The notes below the pieces were generated by a model that saw only the letters and a list, made by a program, of their open reading frames with translations, was not told the DNA's origin and made no database searches. Below are positions 36,778-44,500 of a DNA stretch of 64,000 bases, piece by piece (position 1 is the first letter of the stretch; every line of letters starts with the position of its first letter). The DNA is from Dehalogenimonas sp. THU2. Its GTDB lineage: Bacteria; Chloroflexota; Dehalococcoidia; Dehalococcoidales; Dehalococcoidaceae. The stretch lies in the NCBI RefSeq assembly GCF_039749495.1, contig NZ_JBDLLU010000006.1:1-64000 (forward strand), written 5' to 3'. Position numbers and translations under genes: made by a program.

Positions 36778-36783
36778 CAAATC

Positions 36784-37416
36784 ATGAGCTCCGTAACCGA
36801 TGCATTGTCCCGGCTTTTTTCAGAAACCGACCTGAACCGGGTTAATGACCTGGCGGAGTCGAATTTTCAAAATCTTGGTCAAAAATATCAGAAATTTATT
36901 GCCCGGGTTATCCGGGTTTTAAGGGACAACTTTCCTTTATCGGCGGTATATGACGATGCTGATCTAGCGCATCTGGCGGCTTTTGCCGATGTCATTAGCC
37001 ATGATTCCCGCGCCATGATGAAACGGTTGAAAGAAGCCTGTACCGGTTGTGGCTGGTGCTGCGCCAAGACCAAGCGCATTGTGGTTACCGAAGCTGACGC
37101 CGACCGGATCAGCCGGAAGTTTAAAAAGAAGCGGGAAAAGTTGTTCACCCTACAGGGCGAAACATGAGAAATTCGGCAAGCCCAACCCTGCCAGTGGTGG
37201 AACCCGAAAAATGGCCGCTGCACCATTTATAACGACCGCCCGCACGTCTGCAGGTCATGGCCGCTGGGGATTAATGAAAATGATATCAACGCCATTGTGC
37301 CCCAAAGCGAATGTAATTACGCCGTAGTGGTGATAGCCCATAAAACCGTTATCTTATTGCAGGCAATTGAAACGGCTGAGAGAACCATGTCCGTAACAGC
37401 GGCAGCGGGCACTTAG
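36784..37416 (+). pseudogene. YkgJ-type cysteine-cluster protein, paralog 2, interrupted by in-frame TGA
   Basis: The frame from ATG 36784 stops at TGA 37165-37167 (codon 128) after CTGCGWCCAKTKRI. The same frame then stays open for 82 codons and keeps the rest of the family pattern (QPCQWWNPKNGRCTIYNDRP, HVCRSWPLGIN, ECNYAV) before TAG at 37414-37416. It aligns without gaps to paralog 1, where the TGA position is Trp127 (TGG). So this is one nonsense change, not a frameshift. It may be a young pseudogene, a sequencing error or a read-through codon. The radical SAM gene starts two bases after the TAG. Confidence 0.8.
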
Positions 37417-37418
37417 CG

Positions 37419-39200
37419 ATGTTTTTACCGACTACCCGCAGTGAGATGAAAGACCTGGGCTGGGATGAACTCGATGTCATCCTGGTGACTGGTGATTCTT
37501 ATATCGACAGCCCGTTTATCGGAACCGCCGTTATTGGCAAGGTGCTGCGGCAGGCGGGATACCGCGTCGGGGTTATCGCGCAGCCGGATATCAAGACCGA
37601 TGCCGATATCGCCCGGCTGGGTGAACCGAGGCTGTTCTGGGGCGTCACCGGCGGCAGTATTGACTCCATGGTGGCCAACTACACCTCGCTTAAGAAGAAG
37701 CGGCGGAGCGACGATTACACCCCCGGCGGCCAGAACACCCGCCGCCCCGACCGGGCCGCGCTCATCTATACCAACCTCATCCGGAGATTTTTCAAGGGCA
37801 CCCGGCCGATCGTGCTCGGCGGGCTGGAGGCCAGCCTGAGAAGGGTGCCCCATTACGATTACTGGTCCGACCGGGTCCGTTCTTCTATCCTCTTCGACGC
37901 CAAGGCCGATTACCTGCTCTACGGCATGGCCGAGAAAACGGCGCTGGAAGTGTCCGAGGCATTATCCCGGGGCACCGATCCCCGGCATATCCGCGGACTG
38001 TGCTATATCGCCGGAGAAAGCGACATCGCCGAACTCAAAGCCGATTATCTGGAGCTGCCGCCTTTCGAAACGGTCGAAAATGACAAACAGGCTTTTATCG
38101 AGATGTTCCGCACCTTCTACAAGAACAACGACCCGCTGACCGCCAGGGGGCTGTACCAGAAGCAGGGCACCCGCTACCTGGTGCACAACCCGCCGGCGTT
38201 ACCCCTGACCCAGGCGGAACTCGACAGTATCTATGCCATCGACTATGAACGGGCGCAGCACCCCTATTATGAAAAGCTGGGCAAGGTCGGGGCGCTGGAA
38301 ACGATCAAGTTTTCCATCCAGACTCACCGCGGCTGCTACGGCGAGTGCAATTTCTGCGCCATCGCAGTGCACGAAGGCCGCACTGTCCAGTGGCGAAGCC
38401 AGGAATCCATACTGGCCGAAGCCCGCCGCCTGACCGCCTACCCGGACTTCACCGGCTATATCCGGGATGTCGGCGGCCCGACGGCCAACATGTACGGCTT
38501 CGAGTGTAAAGACAAGCTGCAACGCGGCACCTGCCCGGACAAACGCTGCCTTTCACCTCGGGTCTGCGCGTCGCTGAAAGCCGATCATCAGCATCAACTG
38601 GAATTATTACGTAAACTAAGGCGCATCGAGGGCGTAAAAAAGGTCTTCGTCGCCTCGGGCATCCGTTACGACATGCTCCTCAGCGACAAGCTCCACGGCG
38701 AGGCTTACCTCAAAGAGGTCATCGGGCACCACGTTTCCGGCCAGATGAAGATAGCGCCGGAGCATACCGAAGAAGGCGTCCTGAGAAAAATGGGCAAACC
38801 CGGCACCGCCGCCCTGCTGGAATTCAAAGCCCTCTTCGACAAACTGACCAAACGCGCGGACAAAGAACAATTCCTGACCTATTACCTAATCGCCGCCCAT
38901 CCCGGCTGCACCGCCACCGACATGAAACGCCTGAAGCAATTCATCAGCCACAATCTCAAGATGAACCCGGAACAGGTCCAGATATTCCTGCCCGCGCCCT
39001 CCACGTGGTCCGCGGTGATGTATTACACCGGATTGGACCCGTTCACCGGGAAGCCGGTTTTTGTGGAGAGAGACCTCAGGAATAAAGAGATTCAGAAGGA
39101 TATTGTTGTTGATAAGGGGGTGGGGAGGCGAACATCCAAAGTTAGCTCCGACAACGTTAAACCTGTAGTGCGTCAGAATTTTTCCAAACGAACCCCTTGA
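37419..39200 (+). CDS. YgiQ-family radical SAM protein
   Basis: 593 aa. The radical SAM cluster motif is CYGECNFC near residue 306, followed by the family-specific segments QSKD-like ECKDKL, CPDKRCLSPRVC and VASGIRYDML. It starts with the cobalamin-binding-like domain seen in the UPF0313/YgiQ family (LVTGDSYIDSPFIGTAVIG). The reaction is unknown. It is shorter than the E. coli relative, lacking its C-terminal extension. It lies directly after the interrupted YkgJ gene with no gap and no clear Shine-Dalgarno, so coupling to that gene is likely. Confidence 0.87.
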   Translation: MFLPTTRSEMKDLGWDELDVILVTGDSYIDSPFIGTAVIGKVLRQAGYRVGVIAQPDIKTDADIARLGEPRLFWGVTGGSIDSMVANYTSLKKKRRSDDYTPGGQNTRRPDRAALIYTNLIRRFFKGTRPIVLGGLEASLRRVPHYDYWSDRVRSSILFDAKADYLLYGMAEKTALEVSEALSRGTDPRHIRGLCYIAGESDIAELKADYLELPPFETVENDKQAFIEMFRTFYKNNDPLTARGLYQKQGTRYLVHNPPALPLTQAELDSIYAIDYERAQHPYYEKLGKVGALETIKFSIQTHRGCYGECNFCAIAVHEGRTVQWRSQESILAEARRLTAYPDFTGYIRDVGGPTANMYGFECKDKLQRGTCPDKRCLSPRVCASLKADHQHQLELLRKLRRIEGVKKVFVASGIRYDMLLSDKLHGEAYLKEVIGHHVSGQMKIAPEHTEEGVLRKMGKPGTAALLEFKALFDKLTKRADKEQFLTYYLIAAHPGCTATDMKRLKQFISHNLKMNPEQVQIFLPAPSTWSAVMYYTGLDPFTGKPVFVERDLRNKEIQKDIVVDKGVGRRTSKVSSDNVKPVVRQNFSKRTP

Positions 39201-39665
39201 CGATTATGGGGGGAAGGGTCATCGGTGACCTTACCCCACCGTTAGTAGCATCCCGGAGTAGAATCCAGAACTTATTTTGACCCTCACACCAAAACAAGTA
39301 TAGCCATTATTAGAGAATGGTGAGGGCGCAGTCCCGATTTCGCAACAGCACCGCCTCGGCATAATAGGGGAATCGTTCGGGATTTCGTGGCGATGACGTA
39401 GGATATGACGAAGTCAGACACGCGGCATTTTTTGTGGGCATAAAACGAGAGAGTTCGCCGGAGGCTCACAATGACGGTCTGTTTTTGTTGGGAAAGACGC
39501 CGTGGAATCTGCGCTAGTGGCGATGAGATTGCCACGTCGCTTCGCTCCTCGCAAAGACGGTTAAGGGGAGGCTCCCCGACTTTATCCCGGACCGCGGCGA
39601 GGCAGGCTGGACAAGCACAATGACAACTTGTATCGGAAACGGTGGGGTTTCGAACCGTGAAAGAG
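39201..39665. other. Intergenic region after the radical SAM gene
   Basis: 465 bases without a credible gene. A long imperfect hairpin (about 39210-39240, AAGGGTCA/TGACCTT with GGGG/CCCC below it) follows the stop and may end transcription, though it has no T run. Further right are repeat copies at 39454-39482 and a related CGCTTCGCTCCTCGCAAAGAC element near 39536-39560. Confidence 0.5.
39454..39482. repeat. Dispersed repeat TTCGCCGGAGGCTCAC type, copy 2
   Basis: Matches 33166-33194 with two differences over 29 bases. Confidence 0.6.
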
Positions 39666-39668
39666 AAT

Positions 39669-39741
<73 letters not shown>

Positions 39742-39767
39742 TGGATGACAACCTATCAATCATAACA

Positions 39768-39791
39768 AAAACCGGCTTGCCACGGCAAGTT
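39768..39791 (-). terminator. Terminator after the thymidylate synthase-like gene
   Basis: Read on the minus strand: CTTGC/GCAAG stem with a four-base loop (39790-39777), four bases, then TTTTT (39772-39768). It sits four bases beyond the minus-strand stop codon. Confidence 0.6.
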
Positions 39792-39794
39792 TCC

Positions 39795-40442
39795 CTATTC
39801 CAAACCGCAGGCGGTCTTAGCTATGTCCCAGGCATAGTCGTAAAGATGCATGCCCTTGCTGACGGCGATAATCTCACCGTCTTCCACGCCGATCTCACAG
39901 GCCATGTATTCTTTAAGCAATTGCAGGGCCGCCAGGTTGGAGGGGAAGCCCGCCCAGAGGTCCCAGGAGCGGAAATAGACCACGAAATGGAGTTTGCCAT
40001 ACCTGACACGGGTATCGACGCTTCTGAGGCACGGAGGGTCGGTGAGGTAAATGGCTTCCGGGTTACCCACGGTCATGAAGGCCTGGTTGGTGTTGAAACC
40101 GTCCTCCCGGTACATGCGGATGACCTCGGCGATCTGGCTTTCCAGGTACTGGCCGTAGGTGTATTGTTCACCCTCGGCCCGCTGGGCGGTCATCAGGTAA
40201 GGGAGGTAATGATCCAGGTAACCCATGGTGGAGGGCGGCGGCACACCCGGCGGGACGTCTGGAATGATGGGGCGGTTGCCGGGGTTTTGGATGTGCACCG
40301 TGATCATGTCCAGTTCACGGCGCTTCTGGCCGGCGTAGCTGCCCCGCTCGATGGTGTACTCATAGCCGTGGGCCAGGACTTCACGCAGACAGAGGAACCA
40401 GGCTTCGGAAAGATCGCGAGCGGTGATGCTGGACATTCTCAT
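39795..40442 (-). CDS. Thymidylate synthase-superfamily protein, small archaeal-like type
   Basis: 215 aa. The second half carries the ThyA core in order: DPPCL (nucleophile Cys), GKLHF, FRSWDLWAGFPSNLAALQLL (phosphate- and folate-site residues) and GMHLYDYAWD in place of the usual HLYxxH. The first half is short and does not look like classical ThyA, which is ~260 aa or more. The size and core recall the methanogen-type enzymes, which make dTMP or hydroxymethylated pyrimidines. It has the best Shine-Dalgarno in the window (AGGAGG, six bases before ATG). Superfamily is clear; exact reaction is inference. Confidence 0.8.
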   Translation of the reverse strand: MRMSSITARDLSEAWFLCLREVLAHGYEYTIERGSYAGQKRRELDMITVHIQNPGNRPIIPDVPPGVPPPSTMGYLDHYLPYLMTAQRAEGEQYTYGQYLESQIAEVIRMYREDGFNTNQAFMTVGNPEAIYLTDPPCLRSVDTRVRYGKLHFVVYFRSWDLWAGFPSNLAALQLLKEYMACEIGVEDGEIIAVSKGMHLYDYAWDIAKTACGLE

Positions 40443-40467
40443 TGTGGGCCTCCTGAGTCGTTGTGAT

Positions 40468-40502
40468 CAAGAAACAAGATACAAGATACAATAACCAAAC
40501 AA
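40468..40502. repeat. Degenerate heptamer tandem repeat, block 3
   Basis: Five 7-mers beginning CAA: CAAGAAA, CAAGATA, CAAGATA, CAATAAC, CAAACAA, lying upstream of the thymidylate synthase-like gene. Confidence 0.6.
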
Positions 40503-40580
40503 TGACCAATATACAAATTCGAATGACCAAACGTTTTGGGAAATATATATGGTGGGTCTGTCTTAAATAACAATCGGGGA

Positions 40581-40643
40581 AAATCCCCCTTAGTCCCCTC
40601 CTTCGACAAGCTCAGGACATGCTTTTCCGAAAGGGGGAAAAGG
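40581..40643. repeat. Modular palindromic repeat, copy D, with insert
   Basis: AAATCCCCCTTAGTCCCC and TTTTCCGAAAGGGGGAAA arms flank an inserted CCTTCGACAAGCTCAGGACA module. The same organisation is seen at 42132-42199. Confidence 0.65.
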
Positions 40644-40667
40644 CTCTAACCTTTTCTGGGCAGTCTG

Positions 40668-41378
40668 TCACTTATGGCGGAAGAGTTCGAAAAAGCGGTC
40701 CTGGTATTCTTCGAACAGGTCCCAGCGGTCGAGTTCGGCTTTTAGTTCGGAGGCATCGGTTTCACCTCGTCTGACCTGCCAGAATAGTTGCTCGATGCGC
40801 ATGCGGGCTTCGGCGGGCAGTCCCCGTTCGTCGACGCCTAAAAGGCCGTGCTGGCGCAGTTCCATCACGTTCTGATCGATGGAGTGTTCCGTCAGTTCAT
40901 AGATGAACTTGAAGAGAGAAACGTCCCACATCTCATCCAGGCCGCGGATGATGGCGGCTTTTTTCTCACCCCGGGAGATGATGTCCGCATTGATGCGTTC
41001 GGCGACCGTCGGGAGACTGTCGGTCAGAATGGAGAGGTCTTTCGGCTCGTTCTTGTAGGTGTAAAGCAGGCCGGGGGCATTACCGCCGTGACGCTGTGCC
41101 ATCATATCAAAATAACGGCGGGCTTCCGTGCCGAAGCCTTCAAGGCGCTGCATATAAAGGGGAGTTACGAGCTTCGGGCGTTCGGCGATGACGTTGCCTT
41201 CCCGAAGCACCGTTTCAGGCGCGGCCAGCGGCTCCAATTCAGAGTAAACCGGCTCGGTCAAAAGGTAATAATGGATGTTGGTCTGGCCAAAAGTGGACAG
41301 TAATTGCTCCGGCGGGCGGATGACGTGAGTATGGGCCACGGCAAGTTTGAGGCGTTCGGAATCATTCATTGGCGCCAT
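40668..41378 (-). CDS. Conserved-looking protein of unknown function (downstream gene of pair)
   Basis: 236 aa, not recognised. No signal peptide, membrane segment or cysteine cluster; mixed alpha/beta composition at the N-terminus (AVAHTHVIRPPEQLLSTFGQTNIHYYLLTEPVY), then mostly helical and acidic (GEKKAAIIRGLDEMWDVSLFKFIYELTE, ELKAELDRWDLFEEYQDRFFELFRHK). It starts six bases after the gene at 41385-41978, so the two are co-transcribed and probably act together. It may begin at ATG 41378 or at MNDS three codons later. Confidence 0.72.
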   Translation of the reverse strand: MAPMNDSERLKLAVAHTHVIRPPEQLLSTFGQTNIHYYLLTEPVYSELEPLAAPETVLREGNVIAERPKLVTPLYMQRLEGFGTEARRYFDMMAQRHGGNAPGLLYTYKNEPKDLSILTDSLPTVAERINADIISRGEKKAAIIRGLDEMWDVSLFKFIYELTEHSIDQNVMELRQHGLLGVDERGLPAEARMRIEQLFWQVRRGETDASELKAELDRWDLFEEYQDRFFELFRHK

Positions 41379-41384
41379 GCCGGA

Positions 41385-41978
41385 TCAGGCAACCTCGATC
41401 AAATACTTCTTGATCTTGTCGATCGAGGCCGCATACTGGAGTTCCAGTTTGGTCTGGGTGTGGCGCCATTCTTCCTGAAACTGGGGGTATTGTTCGACAT
41501 TGACCGGGCCGGTGTAATCGGCGCCCCCCTGCTGTTCCTTCATCGCCTGGCGGAGGCGTTGCTCGTACCTGGCTTTCAGTCCCTGGTAGGCCTGCTGGCG
41601 CTGCTGTTCACCCATCTGGTGGTAATGGTCGAAAATCTGCTGCAACTGGCCGAAGGCTCCGGCGACCGATTCTTTGTCGTCTTTTGTTTCCATGATCCCG
41701 GCCATGACCTTGAGATTGCGTTTTTCGGCGGATTCGTCGCGGGGGAGATTGAGGATGGCGACCAAACCCGGAACCAGCCCCTGCTTCACGTACGGCAACT
41801 GTTCTTCGGTGAATTTGGCGAATTCCTCTTCAAGGTCAATGCCATCCACCATATAACGCTGAACCAGTTTTTCACCGGCCGGAACGAATTTCCAGCGCAG
41901 CCGGTCTTCCGGGGTGATCTCATCCATGTCCTTCAGCTTGTCCAGAGCGATTTCCCTGGCGGAACGTATATCTCCCAT
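41385..41978 (-). CDS. Helical protein of unknown function (first gene of pair)
   Basis: 197 aa, not recognised. Almost entirely helical and highly charged. Residues ~105-150 are rich in Gln/Arg/Glu (QQRQQAYQGLKARYEQRLRQ) and look coiled-coil. No cysteine, signal peptide or membrane segment is present. GGGGG lies about six bases before the ATG. It has a good promoter and a strong hairpin in the 5' leader. The pair has codon use like its neighbours, so it is native rather than recently acquired. Confidence 0.72.
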   Translation of the reverse strand: MGDIRSAREIALDKLKDMDEITPEDRLRWKFVPAGEKLVQRYMVDGIDLEEEFAKFTEEQLPYVKQGLVPGLVAILNLPRDESAEKRNLKVMAGIMETKDDKESVAGAFGQLQQIFDHYHQMGEQQRQQAYQGLKARYEQRLRQAMKEQQGGADYTGPVNVEQYPQFQEEWRHTQTKLELQYAASIDKIKKYLIEVA

Positions 41979-42016
41979 TGGTGCCCCCGTAGATTTATTC
42001 GATTTTGGGTCCGATA

Positions 42017-42036
42017 CCCCGGCGTGTGCGCCGGGG
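42017..42036 (-). promoter_or_regulatory. Strong 5' leader hairpin of the unknown two-gene operon
   Basis: Perfect 8-bp GC stem CCCCGGCG/CGCCGGGG with a four-base loop, starting about 11 bases after the predicted transcript start. There is no T run, so it is not an ordinary terminator. Confidence 0.6.
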
Positions 42037-42053
42037 AGGATGTCTTTGTTTGT

Positions 42054-42082
42054 ATTATACTAAATACCCGTCCCCGCGTTAA
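42054..42082 (-). promoter_or_regulatory. Promoter of the unknown two-gene operon
   Basis: Minus strand TTAACG (42082-42077), 17-bp spacer, TATAAT (42059-42054). Confidence 0.65.
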
Positions 42083-42249
42083 AGAAAGCATCTTCAAGCA
42101 TGTCTAGCTTAGGTTGCATGGGAGCATCGATAAATCTCTCTTAATCTCTCCTTCGACTTCGCTCAGGACACGTCTTTACGAAAGAGAGAGACGCGAATCA
42201 ATGCTTTCCATATACTCCTTTCCGCCAAAGGGGTCCTGGAGAACGGTCT
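42083..42249. other. Intergenic region carrying palindromic repeat copy C
   Basis: Remainder of the 322-base gap between divergent genes; apart from the repeat at 42132-42199 I see nothing recognisable. Confidence 0.5.
42132..42199. repeat. Modular palindromic repeat, copy C, with insert
   Basis: Outer arms are nearly identical to copy B (AAATCTCTCTTAATCTCTC and TTTACGAAAGAGAGAGACGC) but split by an insert CCTTCGACTTCGCTCAGGACA. Confidence 0.7.
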
Positions 42250-42280
42250 TTGCATAGTTGGAAAATCACGATGTTATAAT
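42250..42280 (+). promoter_or_regulatory. Predicted promoter of the nitroreductase gene
   Basis: TTGCAT (42250-42255), 19-bp spacer, extended -10 TGTTATAAT (TATAAT 42275-42280). Confidence 0.55.
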
Positions 42281-42300
42281 TGACGAGATAAAGGGGTAAC

Positions 42301-42912
42301 GTGCAAGAAAAGATAATTCTACCGCCGCCGAACTTAAAAGGACTCATCAGCGTCGAAGAAGCCATTAGCAAACGCCGTTCGCATCGCAGCCTGTCGGATC
42401 AACCTGTGTCTCTCGAAACGCTGTCGCAGTTGCTCTGGTCGGCCCAGGGGATCACCGAAAGATCGCGACACCTGCGGGCGGTGCCCAGCGCCGGGAGCAC
42501 TTTCCCGCTGGAGATATTCGTCGTCGCCGGAACTTTTGGTATCGGGGGGCTGGCGGCGGGACTGTACGTGTATTCCCCAGCTGATCACACCTTTTCGCCA
42601 TTACGAAACGGGGATTTCCGGCAGGGCCTGGCGAGCGAAGCGTTGGGACAGCAGGCCATTGCCAACGCGCCAGTAACACTGGTCATCACCGCCGATTATG
42701 AACGGACGAGAGGTCGCTACCGGAACCGCACCGAAAGATATGTCCACATGGAGGCCGGGCACGCGGCGCAGAATGTGCATCTCCAGGCGGTGGGGTTGGG
42801 GTTGGGGACGGTGGCTATCGGGGCGTTCGACGACAGCGGCGTGGCCGCGGTGCTGGGGCTAGCGGCCAATTACGCCCCGCTGTATATCATGCCGATCGGT
42901 ACCACTGTTTAA
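42301..42912 (+). CDS. Nitroreductase-family (SagB-like) FMN oxidoreductase
   Basis: 203 aa. The motif EEAISKRRSHRSLSDQPVSLETLSQLLWSAQG at the N-terminus (FMN phosphate site), RAVPSAGSTFPLEIFVV, and GHAAQNVHLQAVGLGLGTVAIGAF are typical of the SagB-type nitroreductase branch. The GTG start is preceded by AAGGGG. Substrate unknown; no peptide-modifying genes are nearby. It converges on cimA with a 4-base overlap of stop regions. Confidence 0.85.
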   Translation: MQEKIILPPPNLKGLISVEEAISKRRSHRSLSDQPVSLETLSQLLWSAQGITERSRHLRAVPSAGSTFPLEIFVVAGTFGIGGLAAGLYVYSPADHTFSPLRNGDFRQGLASEALGQQAIANAPVTLVITADYERTRGRYRNRTERYVHMEAGHAAQNVHLQAVGLGLGTVAIGAFDDSGVAAVLGLAANYAPLYIMPIGTTV

Positions 42913-44498
42913 GATCGATCTTTAATCAGGCAGTATTCAAGACCGTCGACCAAAGCCAGCCAACTGGCCTCGATAAGGTTGGATGAGGCGCCGACGGTAT
43001 GCCACTCTTCAACGCCGTCCGTCGATTCAATAAGCACGCGAACAATCGAACCGGTGCCGGTGCTTTCTTCCAGGATGCGTACTTTGAAGTCGTTCAACCG
43101 GACGCGAGACAGGGCCGGGTATGACGGCAGGAGAGCCTTGCGCAAAGCCGCATCCAGGGCATTGACCGGGCCGTTGCCCTCCGCGGCGGTGTGCATCACT
43201 TCACCGTTCACCCGCACTTTGACGACCGCCTCGCTCATCATCTCTTCATGTTCACAGGCCAGCGTCGGGGCGCGGCGGCGTTTTTCCACGACCACCATGA
43301 AATCGATCAACTCGAAGGGCGCCGCGTAGCCGGGGCTGGCGCGGTGGACCAAAAGATCGAACGAGGCTTCAGCGTTCTCATACTGAAAACCGAGGCTTTC
43401 CAGCTCCTTGACCCGTTCCAGAAGACCCCTGACCTCATCACCCCTGGCCGAGAAATCAACGCCGATCTCTTTGGCCCGTTGAATGATGTTGGTCTTGCCG
43501 GAAAGCTCCGACACCAGCGTCCGCGGCTTATTGCCCACGGAGGCCGGATCGATATGCTGATAGGCGAAGGTCCAGCGGGAAAGGCCGGATACATGCAGCC
43601 CGGCTTTATGGGTGAAGGCGGAGTGACCGACGTAAGGCAAAAACGGATCCGGCGCCAGGTTGGCGACCTCTGAGACGAAATGGGCCAGTTCCGTGAGGCG
43701 CCCGACAGATTCATCCGGTATGACGTCTATGCCCATCTTGAGCTTGAGCGCCGGGATGATGGAGCACAGGTTGGCATTGCCGCAGCGCTCTCCGTAACCG
43801 TTGATGGTGCCCTGCACCTGGGTGGCGCCGGCTTTCACCGCCGCGATGGTGTTGGCTACCGCCAGTTCAGCGTCGTTGTGGGCGTGGATGCCCACCGGCA
43901 CGTTCACCGCCGCAACAACTTCCCGCACCGCCCCGGCGATCTCATCCGGCAGACTGCCGCCATTGGTATCGCACAGAACCAGGCATTCCGCCCCGGCTTC
44001 AGCGGCGGCAACAAGAACTTTGATCGAATACTCTTTATCCGCTTTGTAGCCGTCGAAAAAGTGCTCGGCATCCAAGAATACGGTGCGGCCTTTCGACTTG
44101 AGGAAGCGGATCGAATCAGCGACCATATTGATGTTCTCGTCGAGGCTGGTCTCCAGCACCTTTTCCACCTGCGGCGCCGAACTCTTGCCGACGAGGGTAA
44201 CCACCGGAGCGCCGGAATCCAGGAGAGCCTTTATGTTCACATCATGTTCGACGGCGGTGCCAGCTTTGCGGGTGCTGCCGAAGGCTACGAGCCGGGCGTG
44301 TTTGAAGCCGGCTCCCAGGGCCTGTTGGAAGAATTCGTTATCCTTGGGATTGGCGCCGGGCCAGCCGCCTTCGATGAACTGAACACCGAAATCGTCGAGC
44401 TTGTGGGCGATACGCAGTTTATCCAGAACGGAGAAGGAAATTCCTTCCCGCTGGGCGCCGTCGCGGAGCGTTGTATCGTAAAGCTCAACCTTAACCAT
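42909..44498 (-). CDS. cimA: (R)-citramalate synthase (CimA type)
   Basis: Condenses pyruvate and acetyl-CoA to citramalate, the threonine-independent entry to isoleucine. 529 aa. The HMGL-like TIM barrel starts LYDTTLRDGAQREGISFSV, with HAHNDAELAVANT and NGYGERCGNANL, followed by the LeuA-type C-terminal allosteric domain. The long VQFIEGGWPGANPKD segment is typical of CimA rather than LeuA or homocitrate synthase. It is the last gene of the branched-chain operon, one base after leuB. Confidence 0.91.
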   Translation of the reverse strand: MVKVELYDTTLRDGAQREGISFSVLDKLRIAHKLDDFGVQFIEGGWPGANPKDNEFFQQALGAGFKHARLVAFGSTRKAGTAVEHDVNIKALLDSGAPVVTLVGKSSAPQVEKVLETSLDENINMVADSIRFLKSKGRTVFLDAEHFFDGYKADKEYSIKVLVAAAEAGAECLVLCDTNGGSLPDEIAGAVREVVAAVNVPVGIHAHNDAELAVANTIAAVKAGATQVQGTINGYGERCGNANLCSIIPALKLKMGIDVIPDESVGRLTELAHFVSEVANLAPDPFLPYVGHSAFTHKAGLHVSGLSRWTFAYQHIDPASVGNKPRTLVSELSGKTNIIQRAKEIGVDFSARGDEVRGLLERVKELESLGFQYENAEASFDLLVHRASPGYAAPFELIDFMVVVEKRRRAPTLACEHEEMMSEAVVKVRVNGEVMHTAAEGNGPVNALDAALRKALLPSYPALSRVRLNDFKVRILEESTGTGSIVRVLIESTDGVEEWHTVGASSNLIEASWLALVDGLEYCLIKDRS

Positions 44499-44500
44499 AA

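Noticed and set aside
37165-37195. Selenocysteine at the TGA of the second YkgJ gene
   Set aside because: The aligned residue in the intact paralog is Trp, not Cys, and the sequence after the TGA offers only a 4-bp GGCA/TGCC stem, too weak for a SECIS element.
37168-37327. Frameshift in the second YkgJ gene
   Set aside because: Codon phase before and after the TGA is the same, so it is a nonsense change rather than a shift.
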